Positions 44,364-53,515 of a stretch of DNA of 64,000 nt are shown here, piece by piece. Source of the DNA: JBKECF01 sp047974375 (GTDB taxonomy: Bacteria > Bacillota > Clostridia > Lachnospirales > CAMZNU01); assembly GCA_047974375.1 (NCBI GenBank), contig JBKECF010000086.1:1-64000 (forward strand), in the 5' to 3' direction. The notes under the pieces are model-generated. The model saw nothing but the letters and a program-made list of their open reading frames with translations. It was not told where the DNA came from and made no database searches. The first letter of the stretch is position 1. The number at the start of each line of letters is the position of its first letter. Position numbers and translations under genes: made by a program.

Positions 44364-45599
44364 TTATTTTATCTGAACTCCCTTAGCATAAACTTCTATA
44401 ATATCTTCATTTTTTCCATCAAAAATAAATTTTTCCAGACGTTTTTCTAAAGGTAGAGTTGAATTATCATCTATTACTAAGGCATCAAATTCATAGCCTA
44501 CTTCAAAGCTGCCTACATTGCCAAATATTTTGCCTCCGCCCTTTGTACCTAGGTAAAAAGCTTCGCACATACTTAGGGGTTTGGATTTTTCTACATAGGT
44601 ATCGTAAAGGTTGGAAGTTTCCACAGCAGCGACTATACATTGCCTCATACTTAAAGTGTAGCCGCCAGAAACATCTGTGCCTATACCTACATTTATATTA
44701 TTATCTAAAAATCTACGAATACCAGCCAAACCACTTTTTAAAGCGAAGTTAGATGTAGGGCAATGAGCTACATAAAAGTTTTCATTTTGCATAAGAGGTA
44801 GTTCCGCGTCGCTTATGTGAACACAATGAGCCATTATGGAAATATTTTTTTCCCCTAGCATATTGTATTTTTGGTATGCTCCAGTGTAGCTAGTATCTGG
44901 TTGTAATTCTTTTACCCATTTTATTTCATCTTTATTTTCCGATAAATGGGACTGAACCAACAATTTTTTTTCTTCTGCAAGCTTTCCTAATTTTTCCATT
45001 AACTCATTGGTGCAAGAGGGTATAAATCTTGGAGTAATAATAGGCTTTACCATGTCCGATTTATTAATTGTATAGTCCAAAAAATTCAAAGTTTCTTCAT
45101 AGGAATTTTTTTCTTGTAAATATTCAGGGCAATTTCTATTCATATTTACTTTACCAATATAGCCCCCTATGCCATATTCTATAAACTTATCAAATAAAAT
45201 TTTACTACTTTCATGTATTGTTCCAAAAACACAGGCACGAGTGGTGCCGTGGTAAATTAAATCTTTTACAAATTTATCATAAACTTTTTCAGCATAGTCA
45301 TTGCTTGCAAATTTATTTTCCTCTGGAAATGTATAAGTTTCTAACCATGGCAAAAGCGGCAAATCCATGCCAAGACCAATATTTTCGAATTGTGCTCCGT
45401 GTAAATGAATGTCCATAAAGCTTGGAATTATCATTTTGTCCTTATACTCAATTAACTCCCAATTCTTGTACTTAATAGGTAAAAATTTAAAAAAATCAAC
45501 TATTTTACCATTTTCAATTGCTAAATAAAAATCTCTGTAAATTTCATACTCTCCAAAAATTCTAGTAAATATAAAATTCCCCTTTAATACTTTTCTCAT
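44364..45599 (-). CDS. guaD: Guanine deaminase
   Basis: 411-aa amidohydrolase. The guanine deaminase signature is clear: PSFMDIHLHGAQFENIGLGM DLPLLPWLETYTFPEE (two metal histidines), then QSHLSEN, MAHCVH, VAHCPTSNF and GIGTDVSGG with the catalytic Asp. Deaminates guanine to xanthine in purine salvage/catabolism. ATG at 45599; upstream comes the distal copy of the 37-bp direct repeat, so the R-M insertion lies directly in front of the gene. Confidence 0.93.
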   Translation of the reverse strand: MRKVLKGNFIFTRIFGEYEIYRDFYLAIENGKIVDFFKFLPIKYKNWELIEYKDKMIIPSFMDIHLHGAQFENIGLGMDLPLLPWLETYTFPEENKFASNDYAEKVYDKFVKDLIYHGTTRACVFGTIHESSKILFDKFIEYGIGGYIGKVNMNRNCPEYLQEKNSYEETLNFLDYTINKSDMVKPIITPRFIPSCTNELMEKLGKLAEEKKLLVQSHLSENKDEIKWVKELQPDTSYTGAYQKYNMLGEKNISIMAHCVHISDAELPLMQNENFYVAHCPTSNFALKSGLAGIRRFLDNNINVGIGTDVSGGYTLSMRQCIVAAVETSNLYDTYVEKSKPLSMCEAFYLGTKGGGKIFGNVGSFEVGYEFDALVIDDNSTLPLEKRLEKFIFDGKNEDIIEVYAKGVQIK

Positions 45600-45623
45600 A
45601 TAATCACCTCAATATTTTCATTC

Positions 45624-45660
45624 AGGGCGTTAATACCCAAGTTGGTAAAATTTTTAATAC
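45624..45660. repeat. 37-bp direct repeat, distal copy
   Basis: Identical to 47013-47049 (starts AGGGCGTTAATACCC, ends AAATTTTTAATAC). Read on the minus strand it encodes VLKILPTWVLTP and a TGA stop, the end of the mannosyltransferase. The stop of the Eco47II-like gene is one base away. The R-M cassette lies exactly between the two copies. Confidence 0.95.
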
Positions 45661-45661
45661 C

Positions 45662-46466
45662 TTATAAAAATCCTTTATAATTACTAAACCCAAGTATATA
45701 TATAGCCATGGCTATAGACATTTCTTTGTTTCTATCATTATATTGTAAGGATATCTTTTTAAGCTCATCTACGACTGTATCCTTAGGTAGAACTGTATTA
45801 TCCATTAAGGTAACAGCTTTTTGTATTGTTTCTGGAAGAGTCATACACATTTGATAAAAGGCATCTTCTTCTCCTGTGACAATGTGATAGAACTGGTCTA
45901 GGTTTACTCTTCTAATAAGTTTATGCCCAACTTTTTGTTTGTCTACAGTAGTTTCCCATTTAATATTTTGAGTTTTTTCTGCTATTGCTTCAACAAGAAA
46001 ACAAGCGCAGTTATCATCTTGCAAAAGTTGATTTTGCATTTTTATAAATGTTTTACCAGCTGAAGCAGAGTTCATAGTATTATGTTTGTTTTTCATTTCT
46101 ACATATATAGTTTTCACAATACTTCCATCTGGCATTTTAATTCCATTATTATTTTTATAAACAACATCCCAACCAGTATTAGGTACTTCACAGTTTTTAA
46201 TATACTGAAAAATCATTTGATGGAAATATCCTATATCATTATTGTTGGACTTATCTCGTTGTCTGAACACTTCATTATTTACAATTTCTTCCCATGACAA
46301 CCCATAAACAGTTTTGTCGAATATTAATTTAATAGGATCTATGGTATTTTTATTAAACTTTTTCAAGTCAAAAGCTTGTAGTTTCTCATCATATTTTTTT
46401 ATAATTAGTTGTACATGATTTCATATAGGCTTTTGCTATGTCCTCGGGAATATCCTTCTTGCTCAA
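45662..46466 (-). pseudogene. Eco47II/Sau96I-like restriction endonuclease, frameshifted
   Basis: Main frame (45662-46366) carries the family core: TIDPIKLIFDKTVYGLSWEE, NDIGYFHQMIFQYI, IYVEMKNKHNTMNSASAG (catalytic E-x-K) and NCACFLVEAIAEKTQNI. The start is missing in this frame. One base less in an A7 run at 46394-46400 would join upstream codons (SKKDIPEDIAKAYMKSCTT, NYKKYDEKLQ) back to a TTG at 46464. So the gene appears frameshifted, though a TTG at 46366 could give a shortened protein. Likely target GGNCC by family resemblance. Confidence 0.75.
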
Positions 46467-46921
46467 ATATATCTAATATAGTTTTGAAAGTTTGGCCTTT
46501 GTCATGTGTTAGCAATCCTCTTACATTTTCAAAAAGAAACATTTTTGGTTGTAACTTTTCTAAGAAAATAGCATAGTGATAAAATAATGTCCCTCTTGCA
46601 TCCTCCAAGCCTAAACGCTTACCCGCATATGAAAAGTGCCTGACAAGGTGCTCCACCTGATAATAAATCTAATTCGCCATTTTTTATGGCGAAGTAATTT
46701 TCTAAATCAAGGCTTGTAATATTTGCGATATCATCATGAATAACATTCCATTTAGGACGGTTACGTTTAAGTGTACTGGCAGCATTTTTATCTAATTCTA
46801 CAAGACCTATGGTATCAAATCCTGCTTTTTCAATACCGAGAGCCATGCCGCCAGCTCCAGCAAATAATTCAATACTCTTGGGTAAATGGTTACTTTTTTG
46901 AAACTTATTATATATTACCAA
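46405..46921 (-). pseudogene. DNA cytosine-5 methyltransferase remnant (frameshift and 3' truncation)
   Basis: First part (46921-46619): motif I ELFAGAGGMALGIEKAGF and motif IV GGAPCQ. An extra base near 46636 breaks the frame; the next frame reads FSYAGKRLGLEDARG and the motif VI FENVRG. It stops at 46405, so motifs VIII-X and the target-recognition domain are absent. A normal C5 methyltransferase has about 350-400 residues; this retains about 170. It cannot protect DNA, so the linked nuclease must also be inactive or the cell would be damaged. Confidence 0.88.
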
Positions 46922-46967
46922 TTTTTACACCATTCTAACAGTTTGCAATTGTGTTCTTTTGAGTTAA

Positions 46968-47006
46968 GTTTTAATATTTTATGTTTTTCCCTGTAAAGAA
47001 ATGTAA
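46968..47006. repeat. Short remnant of the TTTTATGTTTTT repeat
   Basis: AATATTTTATGTTTTTCCCT, then GTAAAGAAATGTAAC, resembling the hairpin end of the MKLQP repeats at 5320 and 27140. It lies within the R-M cassette between the methyltransferase start and the proximal 37-bp repeat. Confidence 0.4.
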
Positions 47007-47010
47007 CACT

Positions 47011-50000
47011 CTAGGGCGTTAATACCCAAGTTGGTAAAATTTTTAATACATCTGCATAACTCTTGTTTACAGGTAACCCGACAAGAACGGGATAATATAT
47101 AAAAAATACAATTCCAACTATACCTACAAAAATAACAGCATACCTTTTTTTAACTAAGTCCTCCACATTAAACATATTTTTAAATACAAAAGCCAACAAA
47201 AGCATTACAAAAGGTGTTGATGGGAAATAATGGTATAAATAAGTTGTTCTTGTAATGGTAATCCAAGGCAAATATTGTGCAGAGTATGCAATTAAAATAA
47301 AAAATAAAATTCTTCTTTCTATTTTTTTATAACTTTTAAAATTAAATAAAACATAAATAGTAGCACCTAGACCACTCCACCATAACACAGGGTTACCAAA
47401 GCCACTAATGCCGGCAACAATATTCTCTGTAAAAGTTTTAGAATAATAATAAACAGGTCGAATATTTAAAGGCCACATCCACCAACTAGATTCAAAGGGG
47501 TGAGTCGTTTCTAAATTGCTGTGGTAGCTTAGCATACTATTTTGGTTTTTTATAATATCCCCTATGCCACTCCATGAATCTGTAGCCAATATAGGTATAT
47601 AGGAAACTCCATATATTATTAAAGGAATAAAAACAAAGACTAAAAAACAAAAGCCAATAGTTTTCAGTATTTTCCCTTGTCCCTCGTGGCATTGACCATT
47701 TTCATTATACAAATATAAATATTCCTTATATCTAGTGCCTAACGTATAAAAGAAAATAATGGCTAAACCTAAAGCCGAATAAACCCCTGTCCATTTAGAG
47801 GCAATACTTAGACCCATAAAAATTCCACACCAAAAAAGTGGTTTCAAGGTATCCTTAAATTTATCTTTATAAAAATTCATTTCATAATATTGATACATAA
47901 ATATATAAGAAATAATAATAAACAAAGTAACATAGGTGTCTATTGTTCCAATTCTAGTTTGAGAAAAATGCATAAAGTCAAATAAAAATAATAGAGCTGG
48001 AAACAAAGCCCAAAATCTATTTTTAAAAATTTTATAGGCAAGTAAATACAAGGCAGGAATCATTAAAATGCCACAAATAACCCCAGGTAGCCTATAGGCA
48101 AAGGGGCTCATGTTCAATAAATATATACTAAGAGCCATAAAATCTTTCCCCAGTGGTGGGTGAGTTGTTTCATATATTGTTAAATTATTTACTATTTCGT
48201 ATCCTGTACGAGGGTGGTATATTTCGTCGAAATAAGTAGAGTTTGTATAATTATAATTATTATTTACTTCTGCCATTTCTAAGGTATATATTCCCCCTAT
48301 GTTTATTTTACCTTGAGGCACTGTATTTTGTTCATCATGAATATAATTGTTTCCGTTGGAACTAATGGCGTATTCTATAGGTATAATATTATTTAATTCG
48401 TCAATAAATGCCAGTTCCATTATACGAGTGTCACCATCTAAAATATTTAAACGCAGCTTCTTGGTTTTGCCATTTACTTCTAAATCATTCCATTTAAAAA
48501 CGCTACTTAAATTACTATCTATGGTGATTTCTTTTTCATCTGCTTTGTATGAGTATTGTAAATTTTTATTATTTTTACTTTCTAAAAATGTACGTATGTA
48601 TTTGATTTCCTCTTCCTCTTGAAAATTAAAATCTATGTAATCCCCTTTGTTGCCTATATATGGTTTTTGTGGATTTACATTGCTACCTAAAAAGGAAAAT
48701 CCTAATACTGTTGCAAGAGTTGTTAGTGCTGTGGCTATTAGTAAGTCTTTTTTAGAAAAAAATACTTTTTCATAAATGGTTATTGCCTTTATTGCCACCG
48801 TAAATTTTTCAACGTGTTCCTCTTTTTCTTCTAAGGTAATATCCTTAAAATTAAAGCTAATAAAATAATAATAAACCATAAAAAAAGTAAGAATTATATT
48901 TATAAAAGATATAACAAACATGGAATACTTTAGTATCTCCGTATTATTATCTAACATCATCATCCGCACAACGTCCGTACAATTTATGTAGAGAGTAATG
49001 GAAAAGCTAATGAAAAGTATAATTATTTCCTTCCGTCTGTTAAACATATAAGCAAGTAAAAACATTAAAAGGCTTGGGTATAAATATCTTTCGTGCATTT
49101 TTATGGAAAACATAAATGTCCAAGCGTTCAAAAATCCGCCTATAAAAAACAGCCCGCTAAGAGTTCTATTTTTATATAAATAAAATAAAGCTAGAACAGT
49201 TACAACAACTAACATAAAGTGGCCAAATGTTTTATATGAAATAAAAAATAATTTTTCATTAATATCTATAAAGTTCCCACCTAAAAAGCCATGGAAGTTA
49301 AAAGCGTTTAATGTAGCGTAGGAGTAGGAGTCTATAGTGCCAATATAGGTGTCTAAAATTATTTTAAAATCCCAATTTTTTACAAAGGGAAAACATACTA
49401 TAAAGACTATGGCGATGGAAACGCAAAAATGTTTAAAGAAAAACTTCACGTTGTTTTTTATATCATTCTCCTTAAAATAATTCAATATAGAAAATAGATA
49501 TATAGGTCCAAATATTAGAGATTGTTGCTTGGTTAATATGGCGATTACGTAAAGGATATAGGCCATAGTATATTTTTTGTAGTAAAGCAAAAAAAGAGAA
49601 ATTCCTATAATCATGGTATGAAAAATATCTACTTGTCCCCAAATGCTAGAGTCATAAATAATAGCAGGGTTAAAGGCGTATATTAAAGCAAAAATTGAAG
49701 CTTTGTTCGCAGAAAAATTAAGGCTTTTTCTACCAATAAAATATATAAGAACAGAAATTATGCCATCAAAGAAAATAGGCGCAAACTTTATAAAATAAGT
49801 ATAACCAGATGAATAAATTTCCAAATTTAAAATTTTGGCAATAGTACCCATTATGTATAAAACATACATGTAAACAGGGGCGTAATCCTTAAAAAAGTCG
49901 CCGTAATAAAAGTTATTCAAGCCATTTTCTGCTAGTTCATTTGCCCAAAACATAAATAACCTTAAGTCGCCTTTATAGCCTGTTACATCTCTAGCGATTA

Positions 50001-50109
50001 CCAGCCTAAACAAAACTGTGGCAATAAAGATATACACAGCTGGTGGTAGGGACGTGGGTATTGTACCTTTGTCCCCTTTAACGCTTTGGGGGATTAATTT
50101 AAAAAACAT
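47011..50109 (-). CDS. GT39-type protein mannosyltransferase with extra N-terminal membrane module
   Basis: 1032 aa. The N-terminal 430 residues form a polytopic GT-C-like module (GYKGDLRLFMFWANELAENG). The C-terminal half is the PMT/GT39 enzyme: the acidic catalytic DEIYHPRTGYEI (Asp628-Glu629), TTHPPLGKDFMAL and the WWMWPLNIRPVYYYS stretch. A middle beta-rich lumenal-type segment lies at 450-610. It transfers mannose (or a similar sugar) from a polyprenyl phosphate to exported proteins. The gene remains intact because the inserted R-M cassette duplicated its last 12 codons. Confidence 0.88.
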   Translation of the reverse strand: MFFKLIPQSVKGDKGTIPTSLPPAVYIFIATVLFRLVIARDVTGYKGDLRLFMFWANELAENGLNNFYYGDFFKDYAPVYMYVLYIMGTIAKILNLEIYSSGYTYFIKFAPIFFDGIISVLIYFIGRKSLNFSANKASIFALIYAFNPAIIYDSSIWGQVDIFHTMIIGISLFLLYYKKYTMAYILYVIAILTKQQSLIFGPIYLFSILNYFKENDIKNNVKFFFKHFCVSIAIVFIVCFPFVKNWDFKIILDTYIGTIDSYSYATLNAFNFHGFLGGNFIDINEKLFFISYKTFGHFMLVVVTVLALFYLYKNRTLSGLFFIGGFLNAWTFMFSIKMHERYLYPSLLMFLLAYMFNRRKEIIILFISFSITLYINCTDVVRMMMLDNNTEILKYSMFVISFINIILTFFMVYYYFISFNFKDITLEEKEEHVEKFTVAIKAITIYEKVFFSKKDLLIATALTTLATVLGFSFLGSNVNPQKPYIGNKGDYIDFNFQEEEEIKYIRTFLESKNNKNLQYSYKADEKEITIDSNLSSVFKWNDLEVNGKTKKLRLNILDGDTRIMELAFIDELNNIIPIEYAISSNGNNYIHDEQNTVPQGKINIGGIYTLEMAEVNNNYNYTNSTYFDEIYHPRTGYEIVNNLTIYETTHPPLGKDFMALSIYLLNMSPFAYRLPGVICGILMIPALYLLAYKIFKNRFWALFPALLFLFDFMHFSQTRIGTIDTYVTLFIIISYIFMYQYYEMNFYKDKFKDTLKPLFWCGIFMGLSIASKWTGVYSALGLAIIFFYTLGTRYKEYLYLYNENGQCHEGQGKILKTIGFCFLVFVFIPLIIYGVSYIPILATDSWSGIGDIIKNQNSMLSYHSNLETTHPFESSWWMWPLNIRPVYYYSKTFTENIVAGISGFGNPVLWWSGLGATIYVLFNFKSYKKIERRILFFILIAYSAQYLPWITITRTTYLYHYFPSTPFVMLLLAFVFKNMFNVEDLVKKRYAVIFVGIVGIVFFIYYPVLVGLPVNKSYADVLKILPTWVLTP
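47013..47049. repeat. 37-bp direct repeat, proximal copy
   Basis: Encodes the last 12 residues of the mannosyltransferase (VLKILPTWVLTP) on the minus strand. The identical copy at 45624 makes this a long target duplication around the 1352-bp R-M cassette. Confidence 0.95.
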
Positions 50110-50121
50110 TTTAACTCCTTA

Positions 50122-50820
50122 TTACAACGGTTCTTTTTTTATTTTTTTATAACTTCGAGGATATACTTCACTCATGGTTTCTTTTTTTTCTATAATTACT
50201 ATAAATCTTTTTATGTCACTACAAGGTACTTCTACTTCTTTTATGTCCACTATTTCGCTAGACAATTTTTTTATTGCATCCTTGGAAGTTGCTACTTCCT
50301 CCATTACATTTATACCTTTTAGGGCAATTAACCTACCACCAGTTTTTACAAAGGGCAAAGTGTATTCACAAAGGATATTTAAACTAGCAACGGCACGAGA
50401 TATGCTATAGTCAAATTTTTCTCTATAGCCCTCATTTCGCCCTAGGTCCTCGCTTCTGCTGTGAATTGTACATATATTTTCCAGACTAAGAGCATCTATT
50501 ACATCATTTAAATAATTTATGCGTTTTTGCAAAGAGTCCAGAAGTGTTATGTTAAGGTCATCTCTTACTAGTTTTATAGGAATACCAGGGAAGCCGCCAC
50601 CAGTCCCTACATCTATAATAGATGCATTTTTTTCTATATTAATTACTTCAAAAAAACTAAGGGAGTCTAAAAAATGTTTAATAATTACTTCATCTTTTTT
50701 TGTAATTGCCGTTAAATTTATTTTTTCATTATATTCTAAAAGCATGGTCATGAATTTCTTGAATTTATAAATATTACCATCTAAGGCAAGGCTCTTTAAA
50801 CCTTCCTTTAATTTATCCAT
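50122..50820 (-). CDS. rsmG: 16S rRNA (guanine-527-N7)-methyltransferase
   Basis: 232 aa. SAM-binding IIDVGTGGGFPGIPIK, then DYSISRAVASLNILCEYTLP and GGRLIALKG are diagnostic of RsmG/GidB. Methylates G527 of 16S rRNA. The start overlaps the preceding TOPRIM-type gene by 8 bp, which is unusual because rsmG is normally coupled to mnmG. The C-terminus is slightly longer than average with a basic tail (RSYKKIKK). Confidence 0.95.
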   Translation of the reverse strand: MDKLKEGLKSLALDGNIYKFKKFMTMLLEYNEKINLTAITKKDEVIIKHFLDSLSFFEVINIEKNASIIDVGTGGGFPGIPIKLVRDDLNITLLDSLQKRINYLNDVIDALSLENICTIHSRSEDLGRNEGYREKFDYSISRAVASLNILCEYTLPFVKTGGRLIALKGINVMEEVATSKDAIKKLSSEIVDIKEVEVPCSDIKRFIVIIEKKETMSEVYPRSYKKIKKEPL

Positions 50821-51640
50821 TTTCTTCCTCGCTTATTTCTTCAAAATTTACTAATCCTAAATCTATTAGGCTCATCGATAAAAGGCTAAGTAATTTATAA
50901 CCAGTATTGGCCAATAAATAATCTTCTTGGAAATTAAATATGTCTTCATTAGTTTTTGCAAAGTCGTCTATGTTGTAATCCGATATGCCCATTTCATTTA
51001 ACATGGTATGCATTCTATACATTGCCTTAGTAAGGGTTTTAACTGTTATACTTTTTATGTCTAGGTGTCTAGACCTTAAATGATGCTTTAGGGTACAACC
51101 CAAGTCGAAATCGTGACGGAAATATTTAGTTAGAAGATTTTCACTTAAAAATGCCTCTATGGCTGGATAACTTAGTAGTAATAGGCCTTGCATATTGTAG
51201 CCAAAGCCTTCTCGTGAGTTGCCGTACATTTCAATTAGTTCTTTAACAACATGGTTCTCATTGGACTTAAAATCTCTGTCAAATAAATAAAATATAGCAG
51301 CATTTTCTAAAGAAAAATCCTTGTCGTAGTTATTCACAATAAAGTTATTAACCTCGTCAAATAGTTCTACACTATCTAATAAAGAAGAAATATTTGAATT
51401 TTTCGAATTTAAAACATAGACTACTGAATACTTGTCATCATCTTTTAAAAACTTCATTTCATAGCCATCTCTATTAGAAGACACATAGTTGTAGCCAAGA
51501 AGTTCATGGTATATTTTTTTTAGCAAATCTACTTCTGTACGGTTACCTTCCACAATATAAATAACCCTACCGATTCGCTTTTTTTTGTTAAAGGTTATAT
51601 TACTCCTTAGTATACTTTGGTAATCCACCGAAAACACCAC
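50813..51640 (-). CDS. RloB/TOPRIM-like nuclease partner of the upstream ATPase
   Basis: 275 aa. TOPRIM-type motifs: YIVEGNRTEVDLL (Glu31) and FYLFDRDF (Asp121, Asp123), then LLLLSYPAIEAFLSE, as in RloB/AbiLii-like or OLD-type nucleases. The start is uncertain: GTG at 51640 or 51628, both inside the ATPase gene. The ATPase stop provides AAGGAG TAA, but no ATG follows; the residues upstream of EGNRTE are conserved-looking, so an early start is likely. It forms a two-gene unit with the AAA15 ATPase; a defence role is inferred. Confidence 0.7.
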   Translation of the reverse strand: MVFSVDYQSILRSNITFNKKKRIGRVIYIVEGNRTEVDLLKKIYHELLGYNYVSSNRDGYEMKFLKDDDKYSVVYVLNSKNSNISSLLDSVELFDEVNNFIVNNYDKDFSLENAAIFYLFDRDFKSNENHVVKELIEMYGNSREGFGYNMQGLLLLSYPAIEAFLSENLLTKYFRHDFDLGCTLKHHLRSRHLDIKSITVKTLTKAMYRMHTMLNEMGISDYNIDDFAKTNEDIFNFQEDYLLANTGYKLLSLLSMSLIDLGLVNFEEISEEENG

Positions 51641-52679
51641 CTAAATACATTTTTTCTAAATTTTGACCCTTACGTGGATTTTCTTTAGAAAACCTTTCAG
51701 CAATGGTACTGCTGTCTATGAAGTCTAAGGAATATATTTGGTCTGCACGTAAAAGTGAATTAGATAGTAAATTTGTGGAATGACTAACCATGAATATTTG
51801 TGCCATTTTACTATTGGTCATAAAATACCTAACTAATAATTGTTCCAATTCATTATGCATACAACTACCAAATTCATCTAGTATAAGCATGCCATTATTT
51901 TGCATTACCTCTTTAAATATAGGTAAAATATATATTAAATTTCTATTGCCTATGGATTCCATTTTAAAAGGAATTTTTACATCGCAGCCAATTCTTAAAA
52001 AATATACGTCGTCTATTATTCCTGTTTCTTTATCCATGGCTATTCTATACTCGAAGTTATAGGTCTTTAAAAAATCGTTTATTAAATCTACTTCTTTAGA
52101 AGTGTAGTTAATGCGAGGGTTGTAATGTTTGTATTTAGACCCGTTAATTGCATTGTTGTATAAATCTATTACAGCAGAATTATTTAAAAAGTCGTAAAGC
52201 TTAGACAACTTTCCCGTAGCTTTTTCCAGCACATTTCTTATGGCGGGCACTTCTTTTTCTATAGTAATATTTTTTATTGTATGAGAAGTAAAGGCTAGGT
52301 CCTGTCTATGAAATACAATTTGTGAATCAATGTATAAAAATTCTTCCATAGTTTCTAAACTTGTGTAGTAATTTAACTTATAGTCAATTATAGAGTTGTC
52401 TATATTAAATCTATATTCCATAGAAATATCTTTCCTTGTAAATATATTCACGTAGTTTTTCATTTGGAAATCATCGAAATATAAAATCTCTAAAAGTAGC
52501 TCCAAAACAGAAATAGAATTTGTTTTTCCTGATGCGTTAGCACCTACAAATAATAAACCTTTTAGAAGGTTGTTGTTTATATTTTCCTTTAAATTAGTTA
52601 TGGATGGTTCAGGTATTAAAGAAAAATTTACTTCATTTTTAAAAGATTTAAAATTATTACAGCTATAGTTTACTATCAT
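51600..52679 (-). CDS. AAA15/RloA-like ATPase
   Basis: 359-aa ABC-type ATPase of the COG1106 group: N-terminal NYSCNNFKSFKNEVNFSL, Walker A GANASGKT (residues 46-53), Walker B MLILDEFG near 265, SHS switch histidine near 296, and the family C-terminal LEKMYLGGVFGGLPKY. Such ATPases are the sensor half of two-gene anti-phage or abortive-infection modules (AbiL, RloAB). It overlaps the TOPRIM-like gene by about 41 bp. It is preceded by a 25-bp gap after a HAD gene, so it lies in an operon of mixed function. Confidence 0.82.
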   Translation of the reverse strand: MIVNYSCNNFKSFKNEVNFSLIPEPSITNLKENINNNLLKGLLFVGANASGKTNSISVLELLLEILYFDDFQMKNYVNIFTRKDISMEYRFNIDNSIIDYKLNYYTSLETMEEFLYIDSQIVFHRQDLAFTSHTIKNITIEKEVPAIRNVLEKATGKLSKLYDFLNNSAVIDLYNNAINGSKYKHYNPRINYTSKEVDLINDFLKTYNFEYRIAMDKETGIIDDVYFLRIGCDVKIPFKMESIGNRNLIYILPIFKEVMQNNGMLILDEFGSCMHNELEQLLVRYFMTNSKMAQIFMVSHSTNLLSNSLLRADQIYSLDFIDSSTIAERFSKENPRKGQNLEKMYLGGVFGGLPKYTKE

Positions 52680-52704
52680 AATATCATCCCTTTTTATTTT
52701 ATTT

Positions 52705-53511
52705 TTATTTTATATAGTCTTCTATTATTTTGGCAACTGCATTTTCATTGTTTGTATATGGAGAAACAATATCGGCGGCATTTTTAAGTGAATCTAAGGA
52801 ATTGGCAACGGCTATACCAAGGCCGGCTTTTTGCAAAAGCTCTATATCGTTTTGGCTGTCACCTATGGCAATGGTATCTTCTATATCAATGCCATAATGG
52901 TTGCAAATGTATTCTAGGCTTGCCCCTTTGTTACAATGGGGATTAATAAATTCCAATATATGGCTAGAACCCATCATCATTTTTACTTTATTCCCTTGGT
53001 ATAAATATTCAAATCGCTTTACTACCTCTCGTAAAACTTCTACAGATTGGCACCATATAAGGACTTCTTTAAAATCTCCTTCTACTTCTGCAAAATCTTT
53101 TACTATATTAACTTCTAAATTTATATTTGAGGCGTAGTATTTTACAAACTCATTTAAGTTTTTTGTATAAAGCCTGTTCATGGTTTTATATAATACAATT
53201 CCTAAATTTTCCTCAGGAATTTTACTTAATATATCTAGGGCTATATCTCTGTCTAAAAATTTTTCGGAAACTATATTTTTATTTGAATCAAATATCATAC
53301 TACCACTAAATGCCGACATATAAGCATCAATTTTATTAAGACCTAAAGGCTCTATATAGGGGAACATAGAAAGAGGACTTCTGCCTGAAGTTAAAAATAC
53401 ATGAACACCTTTGTTTATGCATTTTTCTATGGCTTTTTTATTTATTTCAGATATTTCCTTATTATTATTTAAAAGTGTGCCATCTAAGTCAATGGCTATT
53501 AATTTATACAT
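52705..53511 (-). CDS. Cof-type HAD-family hydrolase
   Basis: 268 aa: IAIDLDGTLLNNNKEIS (nucleophile Asp), FLTSGRSP, a basic Lys region near residue 195 and IAIGDSQNDIELL, all HAD motifs kept. Probable sugar-phosphate or nucleotide phosphatase. It lies 4 bp from the paralogue at 53516. Confidence 0.9.
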   Translation of the reverse strand: MYKLIAIDLDGTLLNNNKEISEINKKAIEKCINKGVHVFLTSGRSPLSMFPYIEPLGLNKIDAYMSAFSGSMIFDSNKNIVSEKFLDRDIALDILSKIPEENLGIVLYKTMNRLYTKNLNEFVKYYASNINLEVNIVKDFAEVEGDFKEVLIWCQSVEVLREVVKRFEYLYQGNKVKMMMGSSHILEFINPHCNKGASLEYICNHYGIDIEDTIAIGDSQNDIELLQKAGLGIAVANSLDSLKNAADIVSPYTNNENAVAKIIEDYIK

Positions 53512-53515
53512 GGCG

